A model generated the notes under the pieces. It was not told the DNA's origin. It saw only the letters and a program-made list of their open reading frames with translations, and made no database searches. Positions 52,397-61,828 of a DNA stretch of 64,000 bases are shown here, piece by piece. Both the position numbers and the translations under genes were made by a program. Within the stretch, counting starts at the first letter, position 1. Every line of letters begins with the position of its first letter. Source of the stretch: Halorubrum californiense DSM 19288 (GTDB lineage Archaea > Halobacteriota > Halobacteria > Halobacteriales > Haloferacaceae); assembly GCF_000336875.1 (NCBI RefSeq), contig NZ_AOJK01000025.1:136850-200849 (forward strand). The letters are read 5' to 3'.

Positions 52397-54190
52397 ATGA
52401 CCGACCACACACACGCGGACACCCTGCGAACCCCCATCGTCGCCGTGCTGGGCCACGTCGACCACGGCAAGACGAGCCTGCTCGACACGATCCGCGGCTC
52501 CGCCGTCAGCGAGGGCGAGGCCGGCGCGATCACCCAACACATCGGGGCGACGGACATCCCGCTCGACACCATCTCCGGGATGGCGGGCGAGCTCATCGAC
52601 CCGACCGACTTCGACCTCCCGGGCCTCCTCTTCATCGACACGCCGGGCCACCACTCCTTCTCGACGCTGCGCGCCCGCGGCGGCGCGCTCGCCGACATCG
52701 CGGTCCTCGTCGTCGACGTGAACGACGGCTTCCAGCCGCAGACGGAGGAGGCGATAGATATCCTCCGGCGGACCGGGACCCCGTTCGTCGTCGCGGCCAA
52801 CAAGGCCGACACGACGCCAGGCTGGAACCCGCAGGACGGCGAGCCGATCCAGAAGAGCATGGAGGCGCAGTCGGAGCGCGCGAAGTCGATGCTCGACGAG
52901 AACCTCTACGAGATCATCGGCCAGTTGTCCGACGCCGGCTTCTCCGCCGACCTCTACTGGCGCGTCCAGGACTTCCAGAAGAACATCGGCGTCGTCCCGC
53001 TGTCGGCGCTCACCGGCGAGGGCGTCCCCGACCTCCTGACGGTTCTCATGGGCCTCTCCCAGCGGTTCATGAAAGAGGAGATGGCGATCGACGTGACGGG
53101 ACCGGGCGAGGGGACCGTCCTCGAAGTGAAAGACGAGCGGGGCTTCGGCGCGACGGTCGACACCGTCGTCTACGACGGCGTGATCCGCAACGGCGACACC
53201 GTCGTCGTCGGGGGCCAAGACGAGCCGATCGTCACCGAGGTCCGCGCGCTGCTCCGCCCGCGGCCGCTCGCGGAGATCCGCACGGAGAAGGAGTTCGAGA
53301 AGGTCGGTGAGATCGGCGCCGCGGCCGGCGTGAAGATCGCCGCGCCCGACCTCGATCGGGCGATGGCCGGCGCGCCGGTCCGCGTCGTCCGCGACCGCAC
53401 CGTCGAGGAAGTCGTCGAAGAGGTGAAGGCCGAACTCGCCGAGATCGAGGTCGAAACGGCCGACAACGGCGTCGTCGTCAAGGCCGACACCCTCGGCTCG
53501 CTGGAGGCGATGGCGAACGCCCTCCGCGAGGCGGAGGTCCCCATCCTCCGCGCCGAGGTCGGCGACATCGCGCCGCGCGACATCGCGGTCGCGGAGACCG
53601 CGAACCAGGACGAACACAAGGCGATCCTCGGCTTCAACGTCGACCTCCTCAAGAACGCGGAGTCGGACCTGGAGAACGCGGATGTGAAGCTGTTCAAGAA
53701 CGAGGTCATCTACCAGCTGGTCGAGGACTACGAGCGCTACGTCGAGGAGAAGCAGCGCGCGCAACAGGAGACGGTGCTGGACAAGGTCGTCCGGCCCGCC
53801 CGCTTCCGCATCCTCCCCGACCACACGTTCCGACAGAACGACCCCGCGGTCGTCGGCGTCGAGATAATCTCCGGCACCCTCCAGAACAACCGCAACGTCG
53901 GCTACTTCGAGGGCAACGAGTTCGAGCGCGTCGGCGGCCTCTCCGGCATCCAGAAGCAGGGCGACGACGTCGACGAGGCGCGCGCCGGCGAGCGCGTCAG
54001 CATCGCCATCGACGGGCCGACCGTCGGGCGCGACATCGAGGAAGGTGACACGCTCTGGACCGAGGTGCCCGAGAAGCACGCGAAGATCCTCGAACAGGAA
54101 CTGAAAGAGGAGATCACGGCCGACGAGCGCGAGGCGCTTCAGGGCTACTTGGAGACGCGTCGCAAGCGCGACCCCTTCTGGGGGAAGTGA
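52397..54190 (+). CDS. infB: Translation initiation factor aIF5B
   Basis: A 597-residue GTPase. G motifs are [20 protein letters not shown] and [11 protein letters not shown]; domains II to IV follow in standard order, with the domain III/IV region around [17 protein letters not shown]. It joins ribosomal subunits during initiation. No intein is present. A TATA-like GGTATAACC lies at 52369-52377, about 25 bp before the ATG, which suggests a leaderless mRNA. Confidence 0.96.
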   Translation: MTDHTHADTLRTPIVAVLGHVDHGKTSLLDTIRGSAVSEGEAGAITQHIGATDIPLDTISGMAGELIDPTDFDLPGLLFIDTPGHHSFSTLRARGGALADIAVLVVDVNDGFQPQTEEAIDILRRTGTPFVVAANKADTTPGWNPQDGEPIQKSMEAQSERAKSMLDENLYEIIGQLSDAGFSADLYWRVQDFQKNIGVVPLSALTGEGVPDLLTVLMGLSQRFMKEEMAIDVTGPGEGTVLEVKDERGFGATVDTVVYDGVIRNGDTVVVGGQDEPIVTEVRALLRPRPLAEIRTEKEFEKVGEIGAAAGVKIAAPDLDRAMAGAPVRVVRDRTVEEVVEEVKAELAEIEVETADNGVVVKADTLGSLEAMANALREAEVPILRAEVGDIAPRDIAVAETANQDEHKAILGFNVDLLKNAESDLENADVKLFKNEVIYQLVEDYERYVEEKQRAQQETVLDKVVRPARFRILPDHTFRQNDPAVVGVEIISGTLQNNRNVGYFEGNEFERVGGLSGIQKQGDDVDEARAGERVSIAIDGPTVGRDIEEGDTLWTEVPEKHAKILEQELKEEITADEREALQGYLETRRKRDPFWGK

Positions 54191-54239
54191 CGCGCCGACC
54201 GACGACGCCTTTTTGATCTCCCGGACAGGAGCGTCCGGC

Positions 54240-54428
54240 ATGGTCTCCCGCGAGAACACGGTCGTCATCGGGTTCGTCGCCGCCGCGCTTCTGCTCGCGT
54301 ACGGCGGCCTCCTGTTGACCGACCTCTCGTCGGAACTGCTGATCGGCGTGCTGATATTCGTCGGCACGGTCGCCCCGATGCTCGTGAACAACTACCTCGA
54401 CCGCGGCGACGACGCGGCGGGGCAGTGA
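54240..54428 (+). CDS. Small two-helix membrane protein (62 aa)
   Basis: A 62-residue protein from the ATG at 54240, 49 bp after infB. Helices VVIGFVAAALLLAYGGLLL and LLIGVLIFVGTVAPMLVNNYL, then an acidic tail. No known domain. Confidence 0.75.
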   Translation: MVSRENTVVIGFVAAALLLAYGGLLLTDLSSELLIGVLIFVGTVAPMLVNNYLDRGDDAAGQ

Positions 54429-54444
54429 GCGCCGCCGCCGACCC

Positions 54445-55020
54445 TCACGCGTAGAGCAGAATCAACACCGCGACGAAGACCAACTCGCCCCCGACGAGCA
54501 GCCCCGCCACCAGCCACGCCCGGTAGGCCCACAGCCAGTCTCGGGCGTCCGCGAGCCGGTTCTCGCCCGTTGACGCCGACTCGCCGCGAAATTCCGGATC
54601 GACCCGCCAGCCCGTCTCTGTGTCGTACGTCGCGGGCACGCGAGTTCCGACGAGTTCGTCGACGTCGAGCGGCGAGACGCCCGCGGCCTCCAAGAATTCG
54701 AGGAACGCCTCGGACTCCCGGAGCGAGCCGTCGCGGGGTGCGTCGAACCGCTCGGTGTGCGTGGCGTCGCCGTGCGGCGGGCGCATCTCGACGGCGACGC
54801 GGTCGCCGACGGAGCGCACCCGGGTGACGATCAGCGCGTTCTCCTCGTCGTTGAGGTACGCCTCGCGGAGGCGGCGCTTCACCGCCTCGTCGACGCCGGC
54901 GTCGTCGAGGCCGTCGGGGAGCGGGTCGGCGTCCGAGGTCGGATCGCCATCGGTGTCATCGGTGCTTTCGCGTTCGGCGGTCGTCGAGACGCTCTCGTCA
55001 CCGCCGGGTCGGTCCGCCAT
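54445..55020 (-). CDS. Hypothetical protein with C-terminal membrane helix (191 aa)
   Basis: A 191-residue protein from the ATG at 55020; a GTG at 55056 is in frame, but a CTTATCA box about 25 bp upstream of the ATG supports the shorter form. An acidic disordered N-terminus and a soluble domain (LREAYLNDEENALIVTRVRS, VSPLDVDELVGTRVPATYD) lead to one C-terminal helix (AWLVAGLLVGGELVFVAVLI). Family not recognised. Confidence 0.75.
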   Translation of the reverse strand: MADRPGGDESVSTTAERESTDDTDGDPTSDADPLPDGLDDAGVDEAVKRRLREAYLNDEENALIVTRVRSVGDRVAVEMRPPHGDATHTERFDAPRDGSLRESEAFLEFLEAAGVSPLDVDELVGTRVPATYDTETGWRVDPEFRGESASTGENRLADARDWLWAYRAWLVAGLLVGGELVFVAVLILLYA

Positions 55021-55437
55021 CGATCCGGCGTTGGCGACGCGCTCTGATAAGCTCACGGCCGCTCTCGAACGCGATACGTGACTGTTGTCGCCGCGAACGA
55101 CTTTCCGACCGAGCCTGCCGAAGCCTCAGCCGCTCGGCTGCACGTGACCTCCGAGTCTGCGGTGACCGTCTCCAAAGCCCCAGCCGCGAGGCGGGCGCAC
55201 ACTCGCTGCGCTCCTCAGTCGTTCGCTCTGCTCACTCCGTGCGGTGCTTACGTCGTCTGCGCCCGCCGCGCAGCTGCCCGTTTGAGTCCCACCCCGCACC
55301 GCCCCGCACAGCACCTCACACCTCCCCAGCCTCGTCGGTCGCCTCGCTCCGCTTCGGCGACCGGCTCCCTCGCGCGTGCTGCTCGGCCGCGGGGCGGCCT
55401 CGCCGGCACGCGCCGCCGCACTTCAGCTGTCAGCCGT
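55021..55437. other. 417-bp gap holding structured repeat copy 2
   Basis: Between the start of the 191-residue gene and the 3' end of the Pelota gene. Positions 55157-55421 are the structured repeat. The first part holds the promoter of the minus-strand gene. No gene is convincing. Confidence 0.45.
55157..55421 (+). repeat. Structured non-coding repeat element, copy 2
   Basis: About 265 bp. It opens CTGCGGTGACCG like copy 1 and shares AAAGCCCCAG, CTCAGTCGTTCGCT, GTTTGAGTCCCACCCCGC and CCTCCCCAGCCTCGTCG. Main stem: CAGC-c-GCG-a-GGCGGGCGCA from 55181 pairs with TGCGCCCGCC-g-CGC-a-GCTG ending at 55275; two mismatches in 19 positions. The sequence differs from copy 1 although pairing is kept. 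A stem GCGCGTGC (55371-55378) with GCACGCGC (55406-55413) encloses a triloop hairpin GGCCGC-GGG-GCGGCC (55385-55399), and GGTCGCC (55337-55343) pairs with GGCGACC (55356-55362). Confidence 0.75.
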
Positions 55438-56505
55438 TCACTGAAGCCGGTATCGGAGAATCGCCGCGATGCCGCCGAGGTTGGCGAGCTGCTCGCCGGG
55501 GGCGAACTCCGAGGAGAAGACGACCACGTCGCCGCCCTGCTGCTCGACCGACTCGATCACCGCGTTGACGTCGATGGTCCAGTCCCCGTCGCCCTGGCGC
55601 TCGGTGCGGAGGCGCTCGTCGACGACGAGCAGCGTCTCGACCGCGCCGAACTCGGCGGCCTCCGCGGTGTCGTCCGGACCGTACGTCGCCTTCTCGCCTT
55701 TCGCGATGTTCTCGGTCAGGTCGTCGATGAGGTTCGCCTCCTTCGAGATGCGGGTCTCCTTCTGGACCTCGTCGACCGCGCCGCGCTTGAGCACCTCGTG
55801 GACGCCGCGGTCGCCCGCCGCGGAGGTGTCGACGGTGGTGATCCGGTCGGAGAGGTCGCGGTACTCCTCGTCGACGTAGTCGCGCGCGTCGTTCTTCGTG
55901 AACCCCGGGCCGGCGAGGATCACGGCGTCGGCGTCGAGGTGCGCGAGCGCCTCGCCCAGCTCCGCGAACAGCTCTTCGCGCGGCCGCGAGAACTCGCCTT
56001 TCCCGGTCGGCTTCGTGAACGAGGCGTACTCCTCGGTGCCGTACTGCTGGACCGTGTGGACGTACGCCGCGCCCTCCTCGACGGTCGCGATGGCCACGTC
56101 AGGGTTCTCCGCGGCCTCCGTGGCCTCCTCCAGCCGCTCGGTCTGGTCCGGCTTGAAATGCTTCTCGACGGTTATCTCGTCGTGTTCCTCGACGTTGAGC
56201 GTGTGATGGGCGTTGAGCTGATCCTCCCGCGAGCAGCCGACGATGACGCCCGACACGCGGAGCCGGTTGGCGAACCGCGCGAACTCCACGTCCTCCACTC
56301 GGAGGGTGACGAAGATATGTTCGCGCTGCCCGCCGGTGTCCCGCATCTGGTCGTCGTTCCGCTGGATCCGCCGGGTGGTGTCGCCCTCGACGAGGTCCCC
56401 GGGTTCGAGGACGTGCGCGAGGTGCCAGAGGTCGTCGACGTTCTCGGGGACCAGCGTGAGCCGTTCCCGGCCCTCCTCGCCGTACCCCCGCTCGGAGATG
56501 CGCAT
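55438..56505 (-). CDS. pelA: Pelota (Dom34) ribosome-rescue factor
   Basis: A 355-residue protein from the ATG at 56505. The start ([39 protein letters not shown]) is that of Pelota, not of aRF1. The central eRF1-like domain ([18 protein letters not shown]) lacks the GGQ motif. It splits stalled ribosomes together with aABCE1. The DUF4013 gene is 25 bp upstream on the same strand. Confidence 0.93.
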   Translation of the reverse strand: MRISERGYGEEGRERLTLVPENVDDLWHLAHVLEPGDLVEGDTTRRIQRNDDQMRDTGGQREHIFVTLRVEDVEFARFANRLRVSGVIVGCSREDQLNAHHTLNVEEHDEITVEKHFKPDQTERLEEATEAAENPDVAIATVEEGAAYVHTVQQYGTEEYASFTKPTGKGEFSRPREELFAELGEALAHLDADAVILAGPGFTKNDARDYVDEEYRDLSDRITTVDTSAAGDRGVHEVLKRGAVDEVQKETRISKEANLIDDLTENIAKGEKATYGPDDTAEAAEFGAVETLLVVDERLRTERQGDGDWTIDVNAVIESVEQQGGDVVVFSSEFAPGEQLANLGGIAAILRYRLQ

Positions 56506-56530
56506 GCCCGGGCGTTCGCTCGCGGCCGTA

Positions 56531-57727
56531 TCAACTCTTGTCTTCCGCCTCGGCGAGCGCGGGATCCCACTCGAAGCCGTCGGTCGAATCGTCGCGGGCG
56601 TCGACCGAGTCGTCGCCGGCGTCGGCCGCCTCGACCCCGTCGATCGCGTCGGCCGAATCGGCAAGATCGGTCTCGGCGTCCCCCTGTTCGTCGACCGGAA
56701 CGCCGCGACCGACCTGCACCGGGGCCGGCGGCTCGCTCCGGACCGGTTGCCCGCCGTCGCCCGACACGATGGGGGCCGGGGGGTCGTCGCGCGCGCGTTC
56801 GACTTTCTCGGTCGCGGCGGCGACACGGGCCGCGTCGGCGCCGCGAGTCGCCTCCGCGCCGCGAGTCGCGTCTGCGCGGCGAACCGTTCGGCTCCCGGAG
56901 CGCGCGGCGTCGCGGTCCGTCCGGACCGCCGCCTGCGCCTCGCTCTCCGTCTCCTCCGACGTGAGAGCGTCCGCCGCGCCCCGCCCGTAGAGCCCGTGCG
57001 CGACGACGCGAGCGAGGAAGGCGAGCGCGACGCCGCCGACCAGCGGCACCGTCGGGGCCGCGACGGCGTAACCGACCGCGAGCGCCCCGACCGCCAGCGT
57101 CCACCCGGTGGCGTACGGGCCGGTCGCGGCGACGCCGACCACCGTCCGCGGGTTCAGCCCGTCCCTGAGCCGGCCGGACGCGGCGAACGCGGCGAGCGCG
57201 GCGGGGCGGAGGTACGCGAACGCGAGGAGGTACGCGCCGACGAGCGCGGCGACGAGGCCGACGGCGACGACCGCGACGGCGGCCGGGCCGTTCGGACCGA
57301 GGGCGGACTCGACGGCGGCCGCGGTCGACCCCGGATCGACGGGACCGGCGACGAGCGCGGCGATGGCCCCTCCGACGACGGCGAGGCCCCCACCGAGGGG
57401 CGCCAGCAGCGCCGCGGACAGCACCGCGGACTTGACGCCGTCCCTGACCAACTCGCCCCAGTCGACGAGCGACGGCGCGCCGGCCGCGCCGCCGGAGCGC
57501 TCCTGCTGGATCGCGCCTCGCGTCACCCGGACGAAGTAGCCGCGCGCGACGAGCGACGGCGCGAGCGCGATCGGGGCCGCGACGGCGATAGCCGTGTCGA
57601 CGAAGAGGACGCCGACGAGCCACAGCGACGCGAGGATCCACCCCAACAGGGTCACGGACCCGCCGACGAGGACGACGCCCGCGGTGTCGTCGGTTCGCGT
57701 CAGCGCCGTCGCGGCCGCGGTGAGCAT
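56531..57727 (-). CDS. DUF4013 membrane protein
   Basis: A 398-residue protein from the ATG at 57727. About six membrane helices in the first 250 residues (e.g. [58 protein letters not shown]) with the DUF4013-type soluble loop [12 protein letters not shown]...[17 protein letters not shown] (in pieces), and a long acidic tail. Role unknown; possibly a membrane organiser. Confidence 0.82.
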   Translation of the reverse strand: MLTAAATALTRTDDTAGVVLVGGSVTLLGWILASLWLVGVLFVDTAIAVAAPIALAPSLVARGYFVRVTRGAIQQERSGGAAGAPSLVDWGELVRDGVKSAVLSAALLAPLGGGLAVVGGAIAALVAGPVDPGSTAAAVESALGPNGPAAVAVVAVGLVAALVGAYLLAFAYLRPAALAAFAASGRLRDGLNPRTVVGVAATGPYATGWTLAVGALAVGYAVAAPTVPLVGGVALAFLARVVAHGLYGRGAADALTSEETESEAQAAVRTDRDAARSGSRTVRRADATRGAEATRGADAARVAAATEKVERARDDPPAPIVSGDGGQPVRSEPPAPVQVGRGVPVDEQGDAETDLADSADAIDGVEAADAGDDSVDARDDSTDGFEWDPALAEAEDKS

Positions 57728-57961
57728 GTGAATTGACAAAGGAACGGCAGCCGCATAAATGATACCCGGCCCGAGCGTTTATATCACTCCACGGAGTACA
57801 ACCGACCGGCCGCGCGGGACAATCGTGTGCCTCTGACAACCCAACTGCGGCCGCCGTTCGGCGGTCGCCCCCCGTCCGCGGCTTTCGACCGATTCGCCCT
57901 TTCAGCGACATCCCGGTCGCGTGCCGGTACCGATTTATTACGCCCCGCCGACGGATCGGGT

Positions 57962-58378
57962 ATGACCGGCGACGAGCGGACGGCGGATCTGGAGCCGGAA
58001 CTCAGGAGCTACGGCGTCAGCGTCGAGTCGATCGACGAGGGCGACCCGCTGGAGCTGACGTACATGACCGCCTTCCCCGGCCGCGAGGTCCACCGCGGCG
58101 AGATCGGGCGCGCGCTCAACGCGCTCATCGACCAGGCCGAGGCCGACGAGTGGGAGCCCGTCCGCGTCGAGGGGACGGTCGTGCGGTCCCCCGGCGACGT
58201 CCTCGGCACCTGGCACGCAGAGGCCGAGTGGTTCGAGGCGCTCGCGAGCTACGAGATATCCGAGACGGAGTTCTCGACCCGGGTACTGGAGACCCTCAGC
58301 CACGAGCCCGGTGACGGGGATCTACCGGGAGACGACGACACGGGCGCTCCCGAGACCGACCCGGAGGCCGACCGGTGA
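57962..58378 (+). CDS. Haloarchaeal conserved hypothetical protein (138 aa)
   Basis: A 138-residue acidic protein from the ATG at 57962. It has a compact alpha/beta pattern (LELTYMTAFPGREVHRGEIG, RALNALIDQAEADEWEPVRV) and an acidic tail. No named domain recognised. A TATA-like TTTATTA lies at 57931-57937, near -28, so the message is probably leaderless. Its end overlaps the next start as GTGA. Confidence 0.75.
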   Translation: MTGDERTADLEPELRSYGVSVESIDEGDPLELTYMTAFPGREVHRGEIGRALNALIDQAEADEWEPVRVEGTVVRSPGDVLGTWHAEAEWFEALASYEISETEFSTRVLETLSHEPGDGDLPGDDDTGAPETDPEADR

Positions 58379-59310
58379 CCCGCCGCAAGCCTGTCAACCG
58401 GGCCCAGCGCCGGCTCGCGCGCCCGGCCCGCGAGCGGTTTGCCACCCGCGCGGTCGCGTTCGACGTCGACGGCGCGACCTGCCGCGGGACGCTGTACCTC
58501 CCCGGCGGCGACGCCGACGACCCCCCGGTCGTCCTGATGGCGCCCGGGCTCGGCGCGGGGCGGACCTTCGGCTACCCCGCCGTCGCGGAGCGGTTCGCCG
58601 ACGCAGGCTACGCCGCCCTCCTCTTCGATCACCCGGAGTTCGGCGAGTCGGACGGCGACTCGCAGGCGGTCGACCTCGACCGCCAGCGAGCGGCGTACGA
58701 GGCCGCGATCGACCGCGCGAACCGCGTCGACGACACCGCCGACGACCTCGTCCTGTGGGGTGCGTCGCTGTCGGCCGCGCACGTCCTGACGCTCGCCGCG
58801 GAGCGCCGCGACGTCGACGCCGTCGTGGGGCTCGTCCCGATGCTCGACGGGCGCGCCATCGCCGTGCGGCGCGGCGGGCGGTACCTCCTCCGCTCCGGCG
58901 CCGCGGGGCTCCGCGACCTGCTCGGCCACCGGATCGGCCGCGGCCGCACCGTCCCCATCGTCGGCGGGACGGAGGAGTGCGCGGCGATAACCGAGCCCGG
59001 AGCAGAGCGGAAGTACATCGACCTCGTCGACCGCGAGTCGGCGTGGCGCAACGAGACGCCGGCGCGGTCGCTGCTCGGGCTCGTCGGCTACCGCCCGGTG
59101 ACGCGGCTCGACGAGGTCGACGCCCCGACGCTGCTCTTGGCCGGCACCGACGACAACATCGTCGACGCCGACGCGGTCGCGGACGCCGGCGAGCGACTCT
59201 CGCGGGGGACCGTCGTCACCATGCCGGCGGACCACTTCTCGGTACTCGGCGACGACTTCGAGGGCGCGGTCGGCCACCAGTTGTCGTTCCTCAAAGACGC
59301 GCTGGAGTAA
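58375..59310 (+). CDS. Alpha/beta hydrolase
   Basis: A 311-residue protein starting at GTG, overlapping the upstream stop by 4 nt. Motifs: PPVVLMAPGLGAGRTFGYP (oxyanion strand), nucleophile elbow WGASLSAAH (Ser), acid in LLAGTDDNIVDAD and His in MPADHFSVLG. It may act as a dienelactone hydrolase- or peptidase-like enzyme; the substrate is not apparent. Confidence 0.88.
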   Translation: MTRRKPVNRAQRRLARPARERFATRAVAFDVDGATCRGTLYLPGGDADDPPVVLMAPGLGAGRTFGYPAVAERFADAGYAALLFDHPEFGESDGDSQAVDLDRQRAAYEAAIDRANRVDDTADDLVLWGASLSAAHVLTLAAERRDVDAVVGLVPMLDGRAIAVRRGGRYLLRSGAAGLRDLLGHRIGRGRTVPIVGGTEECAAITEPGAERKYIDLVDRESAWRNETPARSLLGLVGYRPVTRLDEVDAPTLLLAGTDDNIVDADAVADAGERLSRGTVVTMPADHFSVLGDDFEGAVGHQLSFLKDALE

Positions 59311-59338
59311 TCCCTCAACGCGATTCGCTCTGACCGAT

Positions 59339-59690
59339 CTGCGGTGGCGCGCGCCTGCGAGCGGTCGCCGCTGGCGACCGCGAGCAGCGCGTGCGAGGGA
59401 GTCGCGACCGAAGGGAGCGACGAGGCTGGGGAGGCGTGAGGCTGCGGTGCGGGGCGGGACTCAAAGGGGCAGTTGCCGGCGGCTTCGCCGCCGGCTGCCC
59501 GTGGCGCGTAGCGCCACGCTGCCGCGAGGACGAAGACGCGCGACGCAAGCACTGGAGGGAGCGAGCGCAGCGAGCGACTGAAGCGCGTGGTTCGAGAGAG
59601 CAAAGCTCTCTCGTCATCACGAAAGGCGCTCCGCGCCTTTCGAACGACAGCGAGCGCATCGAGTCCTCGCGGCTGGGGCTTTGGAGGCGT
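59339..59690 (-). repeat. Structured non-coding repeat element, copy 3 (with extra hairpins)
   Basis: About 352 bp in reverse orientation. Same blocks as copies 1 and 2 (on the minus strand CAAAGCCCCAG, CAGTCGCTCGCT, CCCCTTTGAGTCCC, CCTCCCCAGCCTCGTCG). Main stem GCCGCGAGGAC (59521-59531) with GTCCTCGCGGC (59663-59673), 11 bp, again with bases that differ from copy 1 but pair. Extra perfect triloop hairpins: GCGGTCGCC-GCT-GGCGACCGC (59361-59381), GCCGGCGGC-TTC-GCCGCCGGC (59475-59495), GTGGCGC-GTA-GCGCCAC (59501-59517), CGAGAGAGC-AAA-GCTCTCTCG (59593-59613) and a 10-bp one at 59620-59642 with loop TCC. Confidence 0.75.
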
Positions 59691-59730
59691 CCGTCGTCGT
59701 CGATCCACAGACAGAGGATTATAGCCGAAC

Positions 59731-59752
59731 GGCTGGGGCTTCGGCGGTCACG
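59731..59752 (-). repeat. 5'-end fragment of a fourth repeat copy
   Basis: GGCTGGGGCTTCGGCGGTCACG is, on the minus strand, the start block GGTGACCG...GAAGCCCCAG of the repeat family without the rest. It lies 40 bp from copy 3. Confidence 0.5.
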
Positions 59753-59865
59753 GTCGTGACGAGAGCAGCGATCGATGGGCGACCGCCTACAGCCGGGGCC
59801 AGTCCCTCCCGACCAGTCTCGTTCTCCGACGACGAATTAAGTGACCACACCTCCCAGCCACGTCC

Positions 59866-60177
59866 ATGACAGCCATCGCAATGCTGAGCGTCGCGCCGGT
59901 GATCGAGGGGAGCATGGGCGAGGAGGTGGCGAAGGCCGTCGCCGCGCTCGACGAGTTCGACGTGAGCTACGAGACCAACCCGATGGGGACCGTCATCGAG
60001 GCCGACGACGCGGAGACGCTGTTCACGGCCGCTGCGGCCGCCCACGACGCCGTCGACGGCGACCGCGTCTCGACGGTCCTCAAGATCGACGACAAGCGGA
60101 CGAGCGACGGGACCGCCGCGGAGAAGGTCGACGCCGTCGAAGAACACCTGGGCCGCGAGGCGAAGCGGGAGAACTGA
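59866..60177 (+). CDS. MTH1187-type thiamine-binding protein (DUF77)
   Basis: A 103-residue ferredoxin-fold protein: AIAMLSVAPVIEGSMGEEVA, ALDEFDVSYETNPMGTVIE, TVLKIDDKRTSDGTAAEKV. The family binds thiamine or related molecules and forms tetramers. Standard length. It is a single gene, convergent with rtcB. Confidence 0.88.
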   Translation: MTAIAMLSVAPVIEGSMGEEVAKAVAALDEFDVSYETNPMGTVIEADDAETLFTAAAAAHDAVDGDRVSTVLKIDDKRTSDGTAAEKVDAVEEHLGREAKREN

Positions 60178-60222
60178 CTCGGCGGGGCATCCGCCACGCC
60201 GGGCGACCGGCCGCGCCCGCCC

Positions 60223-61731
60223 TCACCCCTTGATGTTACAGACCGGGAACGTCCGCGCGACCTTGTCGCCGATGCCGAGTTCGTCGCTCACGCGGATCAC
60301 CTCGTCGATGTCCTTGTAGACGCCGGGCGCCTCCTCCGCGATGGTGGCGCCGGACTGCGCCTTCACGTAGATCCGCTGGCCGTCCTCGAGGTCGTCCTGA
60401 ACGTCGCCGCCCCAGAACTCCTGTTTCGCCTGCGTGCGGCTCATGAGCCGGCCGGCGCCGTGCGCGGTCGAGCCGAACGACACCGACATCGACTCGTCGC
60501 CGCCGCGGAGGACGTACGAGCCCGCGCCCATGCTGCCGGGGATGATGACCGGCTGCCCCACGTCGCGGTACGTCTCGGGCACGTCCTCGTTGCCGGCGGG
60601 GAACGCCCGCGTCGCGCCCTTGCGGTGGACGTACAGCTCTCGGTCCGCGCGGTCCACGGCCTCGTCGCCGACGGCGGGGAGACCGTCGGCGTCGACGCCG
60701 ACCTCGTGGGTCTCCTTCTTCGCGATGTTGTGCGCCACGTCGTACAAGAGCTCCATCCCGAGGTCCTCGATCGGGTCGGCGTCGAACACCTCGCCGAACG
60801 TCTCGCGCGCCTGGTGGGTGATCAGCTGGCGGTTCACCCACGCGAAGTTGATGCACGCGCCCATCGCGCCGTAGTACTCCTCGGCAAGCTCGGAGCCGGC
60901 GGGCGCGGCCGCCAGCTCCTTGTCGGGCAGGTCGGCGAGCAGGTCGCCGTGTTCCTTCTCGATCCGGCGGAGGTAGTCGTTACAGGTCTGGTGGCCGAGC
61001 CCGCGACTCCCGCAGTGGATCAGGACGACGATGCCGTCCTCTTCGAGGCCGTACGCGTCGGCCACGTCCTCGCGGAACACGTCGGTGACGCGCTGGACTT
61101 CGAGGAAGTGGTTGCCCGAGCCGAGCGAGCCCATCTGGTTGCGCCCGCGGTCCATCGCCTTCTGGGAGACGTACTCCGGGCGCGCGTCGGGGCGACGCCC
61201 CTCGTCCTCGCAGCGCGCGAGGTCACTCTCGATCCCGTACCCCTCTTCGACGGCCCACTCGACGCCGCGTTCGAGTGCGCCCTCGATCGCGTCCGCGTCG
61301 CCGTCGATCACGCCGCCGCCACCGAGTCCCGACGGGACGGCCTCGAACAGCGCGTCGACCAGCTCCTCCTCCCGGCCGCGCACGTCGTCGTAGGTGAGGT
61401 TCGTCCGCACCATCCGGACGCCGCAGTTGATGTCGTAGCCGACCGCGCCGGGCGAGATGCAGCCGGTTCGGGCGTCGATCGCGCCGACGCCGCCGACCGG
61501 GAAGCCGTACCCCTGATGGCCGTCGGGCATACAGAGCGCGGGTTCGACCATCCCGGGCAGGTGGGTGGCGTTCTTCAGCTGCTGGAGCGAGTCGTCGTCG
61601 CCGATCTCTTCGAGCAGCGACTCGCTGGCGAGGACCCGCGCGGGGACGTTCATGTCGCCCTCGCGGGGGATCTCCCAGACGTGTTCGCGCACCTTCTCCA
61701 GTCGGATCCCGTCGAACTCGCGCGTGGTCAT
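60223..61731 (-). CDS. rtcB: RNA-splicing ligase RtcB
   Basis: A 502-residue protein, no intein. Metal-site motifs CMPDGHQGYGFPVGGV, VGYDINCGVRMVRT, GSGNHFLEVQ, LIHCGSRGLGH and the GMP-accepting His in STAHGAGR. It joins tRNA exon halves made by EndA using GTP and Mn(II). Its helper, archease, is encoded 0.7 kb upstream on the same strand. Confidence 0.95.
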   Translation of the reverse strand: MTTREFDGIRLEKVREHVWEIPREGDMNVPARVLASESLLEEIGDDDSLQQLKNATHLPGMVEPALCMPDGHQGYGFPVGGVGAIDARTGCISPGAVGYDINCGVRMVRTNLTYDDVRGREEELVDALFEAVPSGLGGGGVIDGDADAIEGALERGVEWAVEEGYGIESDLARCEDEGRRPDARPEYVSQKAMDRGRNQMGSLGSGNHFLEVQRVTDVFREDVADAYGLEEDGIVVLIHCGSRGLGHQTCNDYLRRIEKEHGDLLADLPDKELAAAPAGSELAEEYYGAMGACINFAWVNRQLITHQARETFGEVFDADPIEDLGMELLYDVAHNIAKKETHEVGVDADGLPAVGDEAVDRADRELYVHRKGATRAFPAGNEDVPETYRDVGQPVIIPGSMGAGSYVLRGGDESMSVSFGSTAHGAGRLMSRTQAKQEFWGGDVQDDLEDGQRIYVKAQSGATIAEEAPGVYKDIDEVIRVSDELGIGDKVARTFPVCNIKG

Positions 61732-61828
61732 ACCCGCCGTTCGACGCGGGGGGGCAAGGGCGTTGCGTCAGCGGTCGCGGGTGCGAGCGCGTCCCCTCGG
61801 AGGCGATTCTGGTCGCCCGCCCGCGATC

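Larger units (their letters stand above)
59311..59865. other. 555-bp gap holding structured repeat copy 3 and a partial copy
   Basis: Between the hydrolase and the thiamine-binding protein genes. It holds the reversed copy 3 (59339-59690) and a 5'-end fragment of a further copy (59731-59752). The last 100 bp should contain the promoter of the next gene; an AATTAAG box is at 59836-59842. No gene is convincing. Confidence 0.45.

Noticed and set aside
55078..56964. 628-aa plus-strand frame covering the repeat copy 2
   Set aside because: Antisense to the Pelota gene; the part in the repeat is not conserved in the other copies.
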